Assembly (NCBI GenBank): GCA_007132255.1
Contig: SLOZ01000505.1
Location: forward strand, 1 to 10,115
DNA length: 10,115 nt
Source of the DNA: Limnochordia bacterium
Lineage (GTDB): Bacteria; Bacillota; Limnochordia; Darwinibacteriales; B1SED10-159
Direction of reading: 5' to 3'
Made by a program: the position numbers and the translations under genes. The notes beneath the pieces are model-generated. The model was not told the origin of the DNA. It searched no databases and saw nothing but the letters and a program-made list of their open reading frames with translations. Below are positions 1 through 6,843 of this stretch, piece after piece. The number at the start of each line of letters is the position of its first letter. Position 1 is the stretch's first letter.

Positions 1-329
1 CCGTGTTCCTTCCAAATGTCGAAGTCATGGTTACCCATGACATAGCGCAGAGGAATCTGAAGACGACCGAGAATCTCCCGCTGCATATGGGTCATCTGCC
101 GGACCAGTTCAACATTGCTGCTCTCCACAGCGTCACCTAGATACCAAAGACCATCGCAGGGAAGCTGCCACTGCGAAAAGTCTTCCACTGCTGTCTGGAG
201 GCACTCTTTAGCTTGGGCTAGATTGGACTGCTGCAGATCCGACAGGAGCCAAAAGCGGCCTTTCACGTGTGCCTTCAGTGCTTGCAGCGTCCTATCCACA
301 GGCGAGAGAACCCGTACCCCTGCGTTCAT
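1..329 (-). CDS. Calcineurin-like metallophosphoesterase, N-terminal part (cut by window edge)
   Basis: The first 109 residues are visible; the gene continues beyond base 1. Three metallophosphoesterase signatures appear in order: a D-x-Q motif (LSDLQ, Asp31 and Gln33), GDAVES (Gly65-Asp66) and GNHD (residues 99-102), all with family-like spacing. These motifs normally bind a two-metal centre that hydrolyses phosphoester bonds. The first motif has Gln where most relatives have His (D-x-H); a D-x-Q form is known in the ADP-ribose/CDP-alcohol diphosphatase-like branch. No signal peptide is apparent. The ATG shares one base with the TGA stop of the alpha-galactosidase (TGATG). A GGAGG ribosome binding site lies 7 bases upstream, inside the last galactosidase codons, so translation is probably coupled. 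The substrate cannot be told, and the C-terminal metal ligands are outside the window. Confidence 0.8.
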   Translation of the reverse strand, partial: MNAGVRVLSPVDRTLQALKAHVKGRFWLLSDLQQSNLAQAKECLQTAVEDFSQWQLPCDGLWYLGDAVESSNVELVRQMTHMQREILGRLQIPLRYVMGNHDFDIWKEH

Positions 330-2542
330 CACTGGGCCTCCGACTGCAGGCGCAGCGCTACACTGGTGAAGTCGCCGCGGTGCCGCTGGAGTTCCCGGGC
401 TAACTTGTAGACATTCAAACCGCCATACATCAATTGGTCGCCACCAAGAGTCCAGGAAGTGCCAACAATACGGTAACGCTTATTGGGATCTAAGCCGCGA
501 AGTTTCACCTTGTAGTGCCGAGGATTCGGCTCTGCCAGAACTCGATAATAACCGAAGAAAGCCTGTTCTTGATCGGTAGAAACCACCATCCAGGCCGTCT
601 CATTACCAGCGAATGGACTAAGCAGGCGAATGAACGTCCCCTGCTGTACGAGTTGGCGAATCTCCTTATACTCTGCCACCTGCTGTCGGATGGTTTCTAG
701 ATCCTCATTTGCCAATTCGGTCAAGTTCAGCTCATAGCCAAAGTTCCCAAACATATTGACGTGGCCGCGCATTGCCATCGACGTAATTCTCCCCGTTTGA
801 TGATTGGGCACCGCCGAAACGTGAGCTCCCATGGAACTCACGGGATAGACAAGACTGGTTCCATATTGGATCTTGAGACGTTCGACGGCGTCAGTGTTGT
901 CACTGGTCCATGTCTGCGGCATGTAGTGCAGCATACCGGGGTCAAAGCGGCCGCCACCACCGCTGCAGCTCTCGAAGAGGATGTGCGGGAACTCACCCGT
1001 AATCACTTCCAAGACGCGATAAAGCCCCAGCATGTAGCGGTGAGCCGTTTCCTTTTGGCGATGAGCCGGCAGTTCCGGGTTAAACACTTCCGTCATGTGC
1101 CGATTCATGTCCCACTTCACATATTCGATAGGCGCACTGCGCAAGACCTCACTAATCGCCTGAATAATGTAATCCTGCACGTCGGGCCTGGCCAGGTTTA
1201 GGATGAGCTGGTTGCGGCTGAGCGTACGCCGCCGTCCTGGGACATGAATGCACCAATCCGGGTGCTGCTGGTACAGTTGGCTGACGGGTGAGATCATCTC
1301 TGGCTCGAACCAAAGCCCGAACTTCATGCCCAGATCATTGATCTTAGCTGCCAAACCCTGCAGCCCGTTGGGCAATTTCTTCTTGTCTACAAACCAGTCA
1401 CCCAACGACGTGTGATCGTCATCGCGCTCACCAAACCAACCATCGTCTAAGACGAACAGTTCGACGCCCAGGTTCTGTGCTTGCTGGGCAATGGTCAAGA
1501 TCTTGGCTTCGTCGAAATCAAAGTAAGTTGCTTCCCAGTTGTTGATTAGGATCGGGCGGGGCTCGTCACGAAAGCGGCCGCGGGCCAGACGAGTCCGATA
1601 AAGCCTGTGATACGTCTGGGAAAGCCCGTTCAGTCCCTGGGCCGAATGGACCATCACGACCTCCGGTGTTTGCAGCGCTTCCCCAGGGTCCAACTGCCAC
1701 GAAAAGTCTCGGGGATTGATGCCCAGCTGCACACGGGCCTGCTGGAACGAGTCTACCTCCACCTGGGCTAAGAAATTGCCGCTGTAGACTAAACTAAACC
1801 CAAAAACTTCCCCCTGATGTTCGTCAGCATCCAATCGCTGCAGCGCCAGAAACGGGTTCTGCTGATGACTGCTGGCCCCGCGGGCACTCTCCACCGCCTG
1901 CAGCCCTTGACTAAGAGCGCGTTCGCAGACCATACGTTCACGACCCCACGCTCCCGAGAGTTGAACCATGCGAAAGTCACTGTCGGCAAAATCAACATTG
2001 GCGCTCAGAACCCGCTTGAGCACCACCGGTTCATCACCGGTGCTGCGCAGAAGCGCAGAACGGGTTATAACGCTTTCATTGGCGAATACAGTATACTGCA
2101 GCGTCACATCCAATCCATCTGGATCTGACAGATACACCAGAAGTGTATCGGCCTCTTCGGCAGACTCCACATAAACCGCTGGCAAACCCGGCAGTTTTGG
2201 TTTCCCCGCTAAGATCTCATGCCCCTGATACTGCAGTTCGGTAATGCGCGAACCACTGCTCCACTCTGCCTCATAGGCGGGTTGGCGAAAATCTCCGCTG
2301 CCAAAAGCAGGATATTCCTGCGGCAGAAACTCGGTGGTGAATCCTTGATCATCAGGGTCCAACTGCGTGCTGAAAGGCCGTCCTTCGATGGTCAACAGTG
2401 ACACCGCATCCACTGGATTGTGCAGGGAGCGACCCCAATATAGATGGGACAACTGCTGGTTCTTCTGCACCTGAAAGACATAGCTGCAGTCCTTGGCCTG
2501 CAGATGAAAGAGCTGTTGATCACTGTAATACGCTATGCCCAT
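329..2542 (-). CDS. Alpha-galactosidase, GH36 family (AgaA/MelA/RafA type)
   Basis: Predicted to hydrolyse terminal alpha-1,6-galactosides such as melibiose, raffinose or galactomannan fragments. About 737 residues, normal for bacterial GH36, with no signal peptide, so probably cytoplasmic. Counting from the chosen start: an N-terminal beta domain (about 1-330, opening with the FHLQ...SYVF pattern of the family), then a TIM barrel with LDDGWFGERDDD (from about 365), KFGLWFEPEM (about 407-416), YVKWDMNRH holding the nucleophile Asp478, ESCSGGGGRFDPG (about 524-536), and WTSDNTDA holding the acid/base Asp548. A C-terminal beta domain follows. An ATG 24 bases upstream (2566) is in frame, but the start at 2542 is preferred: AAGAGGGGG lies 7 bases before it, and the protein then begins MGIAYYSDQQ like its relatives. 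It is first in its transcript and is followed at once by a metallophosphoesterase. Confidence 0.95.
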   Translation of the reverse strand: MGIAYYSDQQLFHLQAKDCSYVFQVQKNQQLSHLYWGRSLHNPVDAVSLLTIEGRPFSTQLDPDDQGFTTEFLPQEYPAFGSGDFRQPAYEAEWSSGSRITELQYQGHEILAGKPKLPGLPAVYVESAEEADTLLVYLSDPDGLDVTLQYTVFANESVITRSALLRSTGDEPVVLKRVLSANVDFADSDFRMVQLSGAWGRERMVCERALSQGLQAVESARGASSHQQNPFLALQRLDADEHQGEVFGFSLVYSGNFLAQVEVDSFQQARVQLGINPRDFSWQLDPGEALQTPEVVMVHSAQGLNGLSQTYHRLYRTRLARGRFRDEPRPILINNWEATYFDFDEAKILTIAQQAQNLGVELFVLDDGWFGERDDDHTSLGDWFVDKKKLPNGLQGLAAKINDLGMKFGLWFEPEMISPVSQLYQQHPDWCIHVPGRRRTLSRNQLILNLARPDVQDYIIQAISEVLRSAPIEYVKWDMNRHMTEVFNPELPAHRQKETAHRYMLGLYRVLEVITGEFPHILFESCSGGGGRFDPGMLHYMPQTWTSDNTDAVERLKIQYGTSLVYPVSSMGAHVSAVPNHQTGRITSMAMRGHVNMFGNFGYELNLTELANEDLETIRQQVAEYKEIRQLVQQGTFIRLLSPFAGNETAWMVVSTDQEQAFFGYYRVLAEPNPRHYKVKLRGLDPNKRYRIVGTSWTLGGDQLMYGGLNVYKLARELQRHRGDFTSVALRLQSEAQ

Positions 2543-2586
2543 GTTCATTCCCCCTCTTCGCTTCATTGTAACCGAACTCTGGACCC

Positions 2587-2600
2587 AACAACGAATTGTT
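2587..2600. promoter_or_regulatory. Inverted repeat AACAA-N4-TTGTT at the galactosidase transcription start
   Basis: A perfect 5-base inverted repeat with a 4-base spacer (AACAACGAATTGTT). It sits just downstream of the TATAAT at 2602-2607 on the minus strand, so it would overlap the expected transcription start of the alpha-galactosidase gene. This is a typical place for a repressor operator. The regulator is unknown; operator function is inferred from position and symmetry only. Confidence 0.35.
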
Positions 2601-2601
2601 T

Positions 2602-2607
2602 ATTATA
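2602..2607 (-). promoter_or_regulatory. -10 box TATAAT of the alpha-galactosidase promoter
   Basis: A perfect TATAAT on the minus strand, about 60 bases upstream of the chosen galactosidase start. The hexamer 17 bases further upstream (GGAAGC) does not resemble TTGACA, and there is no TG extension. The promoter may therefore be weak or depend on an activator. Confidence 0.5.
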
Positions 2608-2624
2608 CTTCACCAAAAGCCACA

Positions 2625-2643
2625 GCTTCCCTTCAGAGGGAGC
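2625..2643. promoter_or_regulatory. Inverted repeat over the galactosidase -35 region
   Basis: TCCCT (2628-2632), four bases, AGGGA (2637-2641), with further GC/GC pairing on the outside if one T is bulged. It covers the place where the -35 box of the minus-strand TATAAT would be. It could be an operator for a regulator of the galactosidase; no family match can be made by eye. Confidence 0.3.
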
Positions 2644-2686
2644 ATATTGGCGGTGAACTCCTACCTATCCCCTACAGGAAAAAACT

Positions 2687-2696
2687 CTGTTAACAG
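2687..2696. repeat. 10-base perfect palindrome CTGTTAACAG
   Basis: A perfect 10-base palindrome in the divergent intergenic region, between the galactosidase promoter and the promoter of the unknown gene pair. It could be bound by a dimeric regulator serving either side, or be chance. The rest of 2608-2777 holds no open reading frame or RNA gene that I can support. Confidence 0.25.
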
Positions 2697-2777
2697 GCCA
2701 CTTGAACGGCTGTCAGGACGCCTAATGACTGGGACGCGCACCGGCCTGCCCAAGCCAGTGTCATATCGAACCAGGTC

Positions 2778-2806
2778 TTGTAAATATATCTGAATAATGG
2801 TATAGT
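2778..2806 (+). promoter_or_regulatory. Sigma-A-like promoter of the unknown gene pair
   Basis: TTGTAA (2778-2783), a 17-base spacer, and TATAGT (2801-2806), with TGG directly before the -10 box giving an extended -10. Only two or three bases differ from the vegetative consensus. Transcription would start near 2813, giving a leader of about 56 bases before the TTG start at 2869. This is the clearest promoter in the window. Confidence 0.7.
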
Positions 2807-2852
2807 GAAAACGTCAACTTCTCAAGACGGTTTATTTAGCGGAGATGTGAGC

Positions 2853-2859
2853 GAGGAGG
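2853..2859 (+). promoter_or_regulatory. Ribosome binding site GAGGAGG deciding a TTG start
   Basis: A strong Shine-Dalgarno sequence nine bases before TTG at 2869. It supports translation of the first unknown gene from a TTG codon rather than from an internal ATG. Confidence 0.7.
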
Positions 2860-2868
2860 TCGAAACCA

Positions 2869-3462
2869 TTGACGCCATCCACCGATGCGCTTGCAGCTTT
2901 GGTGAGTCAATACCATCAACAACTAGTAGGCAACACGTCACTTCCAGAGCGTTCTCAATTTGCTCTGGGCTTCCTTACCGAAGTCCACAACACGGTCCGC
3001 AACCATGCCAGTTACCATCTGCAGTTAGAACTGGCCATTGATGAAACGCGGACACTATTACAGCAGCACCGAATCCTGAAGAATCCCTCCAGCTTCGTTT
3101 TTCGACGCAACCAACGGGCACTTATGGACTTTGAGTGTGAGGAAGATCGCTTCGAACATGCCCTGTTCGGCCTCAGTTTGTGTGTTTTAGATTGTCTGCA
3201 GATTCTGGAACGCTATCCCGTGGATCTTTCTCGTTTGGCTCGCCAAGTGCGTTGTGACCGGAGGGACCTCCAACCGCCCATGAACTCAATGGGCAGCCCG
3301 AAATCACAGCGTTTCATGGGCTGCCACCTAGCCCATAGTATCCACCGCAGCCTGCGGCCGCGGGTACCCTTGAACACTGCCAATGCCATGCTGCAGCAGC
3401 CCCTAGCTTTTCTGCTCCACGTTTACCAAGCCCGCCTGCCAAAGGTGGTGGATTCCTTATGA
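2869..3462 (+). CDS. Unknown helical protein, first of a tandem pair
   Basis: I do not recognise this 197-residue protein. It starts with TTG, backed by GAGGAGG nine bases upstream and a promoter at 2778-2806. It has no signal peptide or membrane segment and is predicted mostly helical, rich in Leu, Gln and Arg. Residues 59-67 (DETR..LQQH region) and 91-113 (EEDRFEHAL...LCVLDCLQIL) resemble stretches of the next protein. Residues about 119-134 (DLSRLARQVRCDRRDL) look like a short helix-turn-helix. A more basic, His-rich tail follows (about 138-197). The stop overlaps the next start by four bases (ATGA), so the two products are probably made together and may interact. A regulatory or structural role is possible, but nothing in the sequence proves a function. 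Confidence 0.7.
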   Translation: MTPSTDALAALVSQYHQQLVGNTSLPERSQFALGFLTEVHNTVRNHASYHLQLELAIDETRTLLQQHRILKNPSSFVFRRNQRALMDFECEEDRFEHALFGLSLCVLDCLQILERYPVDLSRLARQVRCDRRDLQPPMNSMGSPKSQRFMGCHLAHSIHRSLRPRVPLNTANAMLQQPLAFLLHVYQARLPKVVDSL

Positions 3463-3995
3463 TGTCACCGCTGGTAGAGTACACCGCTGTCCGAGACGAA
3501 CAAGAAGGTATGGCAGAAATCATCCATGGATGCCTGACCAGCTTACATATCGTTAAGATGGAGGCGCGTCATTTGGCGGCATCTATGAGCGTCGTCCAGG
3601 AAACACGGGACCAGTGGCAGCAGTATCACTTTGAGGCCGCCACAGAGACCTCACAGATTAACGCCGAGCTGCAGTGCCTGGCGGAACATGAACACCGCCT
3701 GCAGCAGCGGGCAGCGGCCTTGGGCCAATGCGTCTTAGCGGCCTGTCGTTCCTTAGACGTACTAAACCTGCCAGACTATGTTGTAGCCAGTGCGCTGGAT
3801 ATTCCTGTTCACCAGTTCCTTAGATTATCCAGTGGCCGTAAACACGGAGCGGCATCACGATCGATGTTGAACAGTGAAAGCGCTGAGCACCTCTGCGCCA
3901 CAATGCCAGCCGTCCACTCCTGCCTCTCCCAGGCTTTGAAGCAGAAGCCATTAGCAACCTGCCTCCAAATGCACACTGCCCAAAACCCATCCTAA
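3459..3995 (+). CDS. Unknown helical protein, second of a tandem pair
   Basis: A 178-residue protein with no family that I recognise. The ATG at 3459 overlaps the upstream stop (ATGA) and has AAAGGTGG ten bases before it; a second ATG follows at once at 3462. Residues about 30-100 look like long helices, possibly coiled coil, rich in Gln, Glu and His. It shares with its neighbour ETR (48-50) followed by QQ[HY], then E-H-R-L (78-81) and L..CVL...L (88-99), lined up without a gap. Residues 106-123 (PDYVVASALDIPVHQFLRL region) again look helix-turn-helix-like, with an Ala at the matching place. The tail (about 124-178) is Ser- and Ala-rich with several Cys. It ends just before a strong hairpin, so the pair forms a two-gene transcript. 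Function unknown. Confidence 0.7.
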   Translation: MMSPLVEYTAVRDEQEGMAEIIHGCLTSLHIVKMEARHLAASMSVVQETRDQWQQYHFEAATETSQINAELQCLAEHEHRLQQRAAALGQCVLAACRSLDVLNLPDYVVASALDIPVHQFLRLSSGRKHGAASRSMLNSESAEHLCATMPAVHSCLSQALKQKPLATCLQMHTAQNPS

Positions 3996-4002
3996 TACGT
4001 CG

Positions 4003-4040
4003 AAGGACGCTGCAATCATCGATCGCAGCGTCCTTTCCTT
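4003..4040. terminator. Intrinsic terminator hairpin between convergent genes
   Basis: A perfect 11-base-pair stem, AAGGACGCTGC (4003-4013) and GCAGCGTCCTT (4025-4035), with an 11-base loop, followed on the plus strand by a pyrimidine run (TTTCCTTCC). It lies 7 bases after the plus-strand unknown pair and 17 bases beyond the stop of the minus-strand oxidoreductase, so it may end transcription from both sides. The T run is interrupted, and there is none on the minus strand. A second small hairpin (CCATGG, TACAG, CCGTGG at 4041-4057) adjoins it. Confidence 0.7.
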
Positions 4041-4057
4041 CCATGGTACAGCCGTGG

Positions 4058-5308
4058 TTACTTAATGCCCAATCGCTCATTCAATGGCTTTTGGTAGGTT
4101 TCCACCTTGAGATCCAGCACATCCTGCACTAAAACAGGACTCTGAATAGCTGCCGATTCGTACACCGCCATAGGAATGGCCATAGCCTTGTAGCCTGTCA
4201 TGGCGTCAACCTCAAACATGCCGCGACCCAAAAGGGCATCAATGAACTGCTTGTCTTCAATGGCCATAGTCTGGGTAATACCCATGGGGAATAGGCGTTC
4301 TTTTTCATCAGCGGGCAGTGAGTTCATGTAGAGATCGATCATCTCCTGCCAGCCCAATCGTCCTTCCTGGCCAGTGCGAGTCAAGATCCCTTCATTCCAG
4401 GACAATGCTCCTTCAGAACCATAGAGCACGCAGGAGCGATCCACTCCTCCAGGAGCCGAACGACTTACCACCCACGTACCAATAACTCCGTTGGAGAATT
4501 CCAGAATCGCAGACGTTGTGTCTTCCACGGTGGTTTCCACCGGTTCCTGAAGGTTGTTGGCATCAATGTTCTTCAGCGACCGGGTGGGTCGGTACCGCGG
4601 CTGGGCCTTTTCCTTGGAGGCTTCAAACTCTTCGAGATTGTTGTACGTGATGTAGCGGACCGGATCAAAGGTCTTAGCCACAGCCGTTACTCGCTTAATC
4701 TCACCGATGTGCAGCTGCCAGAGATCGGAAAAATGGACACCACCGTCGATGGTCCACCCACCAGATGCAATATCCACATGGTCACGCCACTGCCAATACC
4801 ATTGGCGCTCTCCGATATCCATCCAGTTGAGCAGCCGCGGCGTACCGATGCGGCCGCTTTTAATCACCCAGCTTACAGCACGCTCCGCCGGAGCCATCCG
4901 GTAATTCTCAGCCACATGCAGCATCTGGCCAGTCTCTTCTGCTGTTTCCATGATGCGCTTCGCCGCCCGCAGCGAAAAGCCCAAAGGCTTTTCCGTTGTG
5001 ACATGTTTGCCCGCCCGCATAGCGTCAATAGCGATGAGGTGATGATTATCGTGGGTCGTATAAATCGTCACAGCATCTATGGCCGATTCTTTGGCCAACA
5101 TCGCCTGATAATCCGTGTAGACGGCAGGTTTGACACCTGTCAACTCCGCAAAATTTTGCGCCATGGCTTCGGCGCGCTCTTCTTCGACATCGCAGCAGGC
5201 TACAACTGAGAAGTCACGGTACCCTTTGTCCCACAGCATCTTTAGACCTTTAAAATGTGTTCCGGCAATTCCACCACAGCCAATATACGCAAGATTAACC
5301 TTCGCCAA
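4058..5308 (-). CDS. Gfo/Idh/MocA-family NAD(P)-dependent oxidoreductase
   Basis: About 416 residues. An N-terminal Rossmann fold opens with KVNLAYIGCGGIAGTH (GxGxxG dinucleotide site, about residues 10-16). EKPLG (Lys107) is the conserved active-site Lys motif, and GGWTIDGGVHFSDLW carries the Asp188 and His192 expected of the sugar-dehydrogenase catalytic set. The C-terminal half is the usual alpha/beta substrate domain. Members oxidise or reduce sugars, polyols or their derivatives in the cytoplasm; the substrate here cannot be told. It is last in the rhamnose operon, about 60 bases after the kinase, suggesting work on a deoxysugar or a related sugar acid. The start is uncertain: GTG at 5317 has GGAG only one base before it, while TTG at 5308 has the same GGAG ten bases upstream and gives the usual short N-terminus. 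Confidence 0.88.
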   Translation of the reverse strand: MAKVNLAYIGCGGIAGTHFKGLKMLWDKGYRDFSVVACCDVEEERAEAMAQNFAELTGVKPAVYTDYQAMLAKESAIDAVTIYTTHDNHHLIAIDAMRAGKHVTTEKPLGFSLRAAKRIMETAEETGQMLHVAENYRMAPAERAVSWVIKSGRIGTPRLLNWMDIGERQWYWQWRDHVDIASGGWTIDGGVHFSDLWQLHIGEIKRVTAVAKTFDPVRYITYNNLEEFEASKEKAQPRYRPTRSLKNIDANNLQEPVETTVEDTTSAILEFSNGVIGTWVVSRSAPGGVDRSCVLYGSEGALSWNEGILTRTGQEGRLGWQEMIDLYMNSLPADEKERLFPMGITQTMAIEDKQFIDALLGRGMFEVDAMTGYKAMAIPMAVYESAAIQSPVLVQDVLDLKVETYQKPLNERLGIK

Positions 5309-5368
5309 CCACTCCACACTCCGTTTCGATGTTTAGTTTGTGTTTCGTCGCTCAACCAAAAAGTGTCT

Positions 5369-6826
5369 TCAATCAATCATCGTCCGAAAAGCTCCATAAG
5401 CCTCTTCCCACAAGCGCTGATCCCGTGGTTCATAGGAGGGGCCAGCCATGGAGCGGGCCACCAACTGCTGGCCTTCGTCCATGGATGCGATCTCCCCAGC
5501 CGCTGCCATCTGTCCCAGAAGATTACCGACAGCGGTGGCTTCCACGGGCCCCGTGATAACCGGTAAATTGGTGGCGTTAGCCACAAACTGGCACAGCAGT
5601 TCATTGCGGATGCCACCACCCAACATGTGGACCCGCCGGATCTTGCATCCGGTTATGGACTCCAACGCGTGGCGAGTCCACGCCATACGCAGAGCAACAC
5701 CTTCCAATGCAGTTCGCACCAAAACACCAGATGTAATCTCATCTTCTGGTGCATTCATCACAGACCGCAGGGACTGTTCCATATTGCCCATCTTCTGCAG
5801 TGATGGCGCGTTAACGTCAATGATACTGACGAACGGTTCGGCCCGGCGAGCCAGCTCCGTAAGCTTCTCATAATCCCAATCTGGGTCCGTTGTGCGCCAC
5901 TGTGCCAACAACTGCTGCACCAACCACAAGCCAGTACCATTATACAGCAGTCGGTACTGGCCACCCCAACAGCCCTCATTGGCGAAGTTGTGTTCCACCA
6001 CATCCCACGTTGTCCGGGGTTCATCCAAAACCATGCCAGCTAAACACCAAGTTCCTGTGCTGATGAACATGGTATCCTGCTTGCCAGGATCGATGGACGC
6101 CACCGCCGCACCGGTGTCATGCGTCGTGGGCAAAATCACAGACGCTGCCATGCCCACTGACTCCTGCACCGCCGGCAGCAAGGGTCCCAGCACGGTTCCC
6201 GCAGCTTCGATGGGCGGCAGCAGGCTCGGATCAATGGCAGCTTGATTCAGCAGATCGCCATCCCAATCGCCAAGGGCCGGATTGTACATCTGCGTCGTGG
6301 TAGCCATCGTGAACTCTGCGCTCATTACCCCCGAAAGAAAATAGCTGAGCAGTGAAGGGATATTTAACACCGTTCTCGCCTGCTCCAGTACGGGAGCGTC
6401 ATCGTGTACCATTTGGGCTAGTTGGTAAAGCGTATTGAACGGTTGAAATTGGGTAGGGGAGCGTTCAAAAATCCAGCGCTTGCCCAACTGATCTGTGACG
6501 CGTCCCATGGTCTCGGTACCGATCATGTTCCGATAATGCCGAGGATTCGCAAGCAGCTGGCCACGGGCATCGAGAAGACCAAAATCCACACCCCAGCTGT
6601 CAATACCCACAGCGGACACATCACCGTGTTGAACGGCCGCCTTGTTCAGTGCCTGCAGAATGTTGTCATAAAGAGCGAGGATGTTCCAGTAACTCACACC
6701 CTGGATATCCACAGGTTGATTGGTAAAACGATGAACTTCCTCTAACACCAAGCGATCGGCGCTGACGCTCCCGAGAAACGCCTTGCCACTAGAAGCGCCA
6801 AGATCCACCGCTAAATAACGTTTCAT
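5369..6826 (-). CDS. rhaB: Rhamnulokinase (FGGY family)
   Basis: Phosphorylates L-rhamnulose at O1 with ATP, the second step of L-rhamnose breakdown. 485 residues, typical of the family. Visible motifs: DLGASSGK (8-15, phosphate loop; the ASSG form is typical of RhaB), GIDSWGVDFGLLD (about 74-86), THDTGAA with the probable catalytic Asp237, STGTWCLAG (about 256-264), and in the C-terminal actin-like lobe GGGIRNELLCQ (about 403-413) and GPVEATAVGN (about 426-435). The start is ATG at 6826, not the in-frame GTG at 6838, because AGGAGGTGA (6835-6843) would run into the GTG but lies 8 bases from the ATG. That ribosome site is itself the last two Arg codons and the stop of the isomerase gene, so the two genes are only 8 bases apart and translationally linked. 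Confidence 0.93.
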   Translation of the reverse strand: MKRYLAVDLGASSGKAFLGSVSADRLVLEEVHRFTNQPVDIQGVSYWNILALYDNILQALNKAAVQHGDVSAVGIDSWGVDFGLLDARGQLLANPRHYRNMIGTETMGRVTDQLGKRWIFERSPTQFQPFNTLYQLAQMVHDDAPVLEQARTVLNIPSLLSYFLSGVMSAEFTMATTTQMYNPALGDWDGDLLNQAAIDPSLLPPIEAAGTVLGPLLPAVQESVGMAASVILPTTHDTGAAVASIDPGKQDTMFISTGTWCLAGMVLDEPRTTWDVVEHNFANEGCWGGQYRLLYNGTGLWLVQQLLAQWRTTDPDWDYEKLTELARRAEPFVSIIDVNAPSLQKMGNMEQSLRSVMNAPEDEITSGVLVRTALEGVALRMAWTRHALESITGCKIRRVHMLGGGIRNELLCQFVANATNLPVITGPVEATAVGNLLGQMAAAGEIASMDEGQQLVARSMAGPSYEPRDQRLWEEAYGAFRTMID

Positions 6827-6834
6827 TGGCCTTC

Positions 6835-6843
6835 TCACCTCCT
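6835..6843 (-). promoter_or_regulatory. Ribosome binding site AGGAGGTGA made of the isomerase C-terminus
   Basis: A nine-base match to the anti-Shine-Dalgarno consensus. In the isomerase frame it reads Arg-Arg-stop. It decides the kinase start at 6826 and places its initiation directly in the path of ribosomes finishing the isomerase. Confidence 0.75.

Noticed and set aside
2543..2566. Longer galactosidase start at 2566
   Set aside because: The AAGAGGGGG ribosome site would lie inside the coding region; the start at 2542 is correctly spaced.
4041..4057. Second hairpin CCATGG-TACAG-CCGTGG as an independent terminator
   Set aside because: Short, one G-U pair and no T run; kept only as an adjunct to the main terminator.
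4709..5209. 166-codon open frame on the plus strand inside the oxidoreductase
   Set aside because: Shadow of a well-supported Rossmann-fold gene; no family features.
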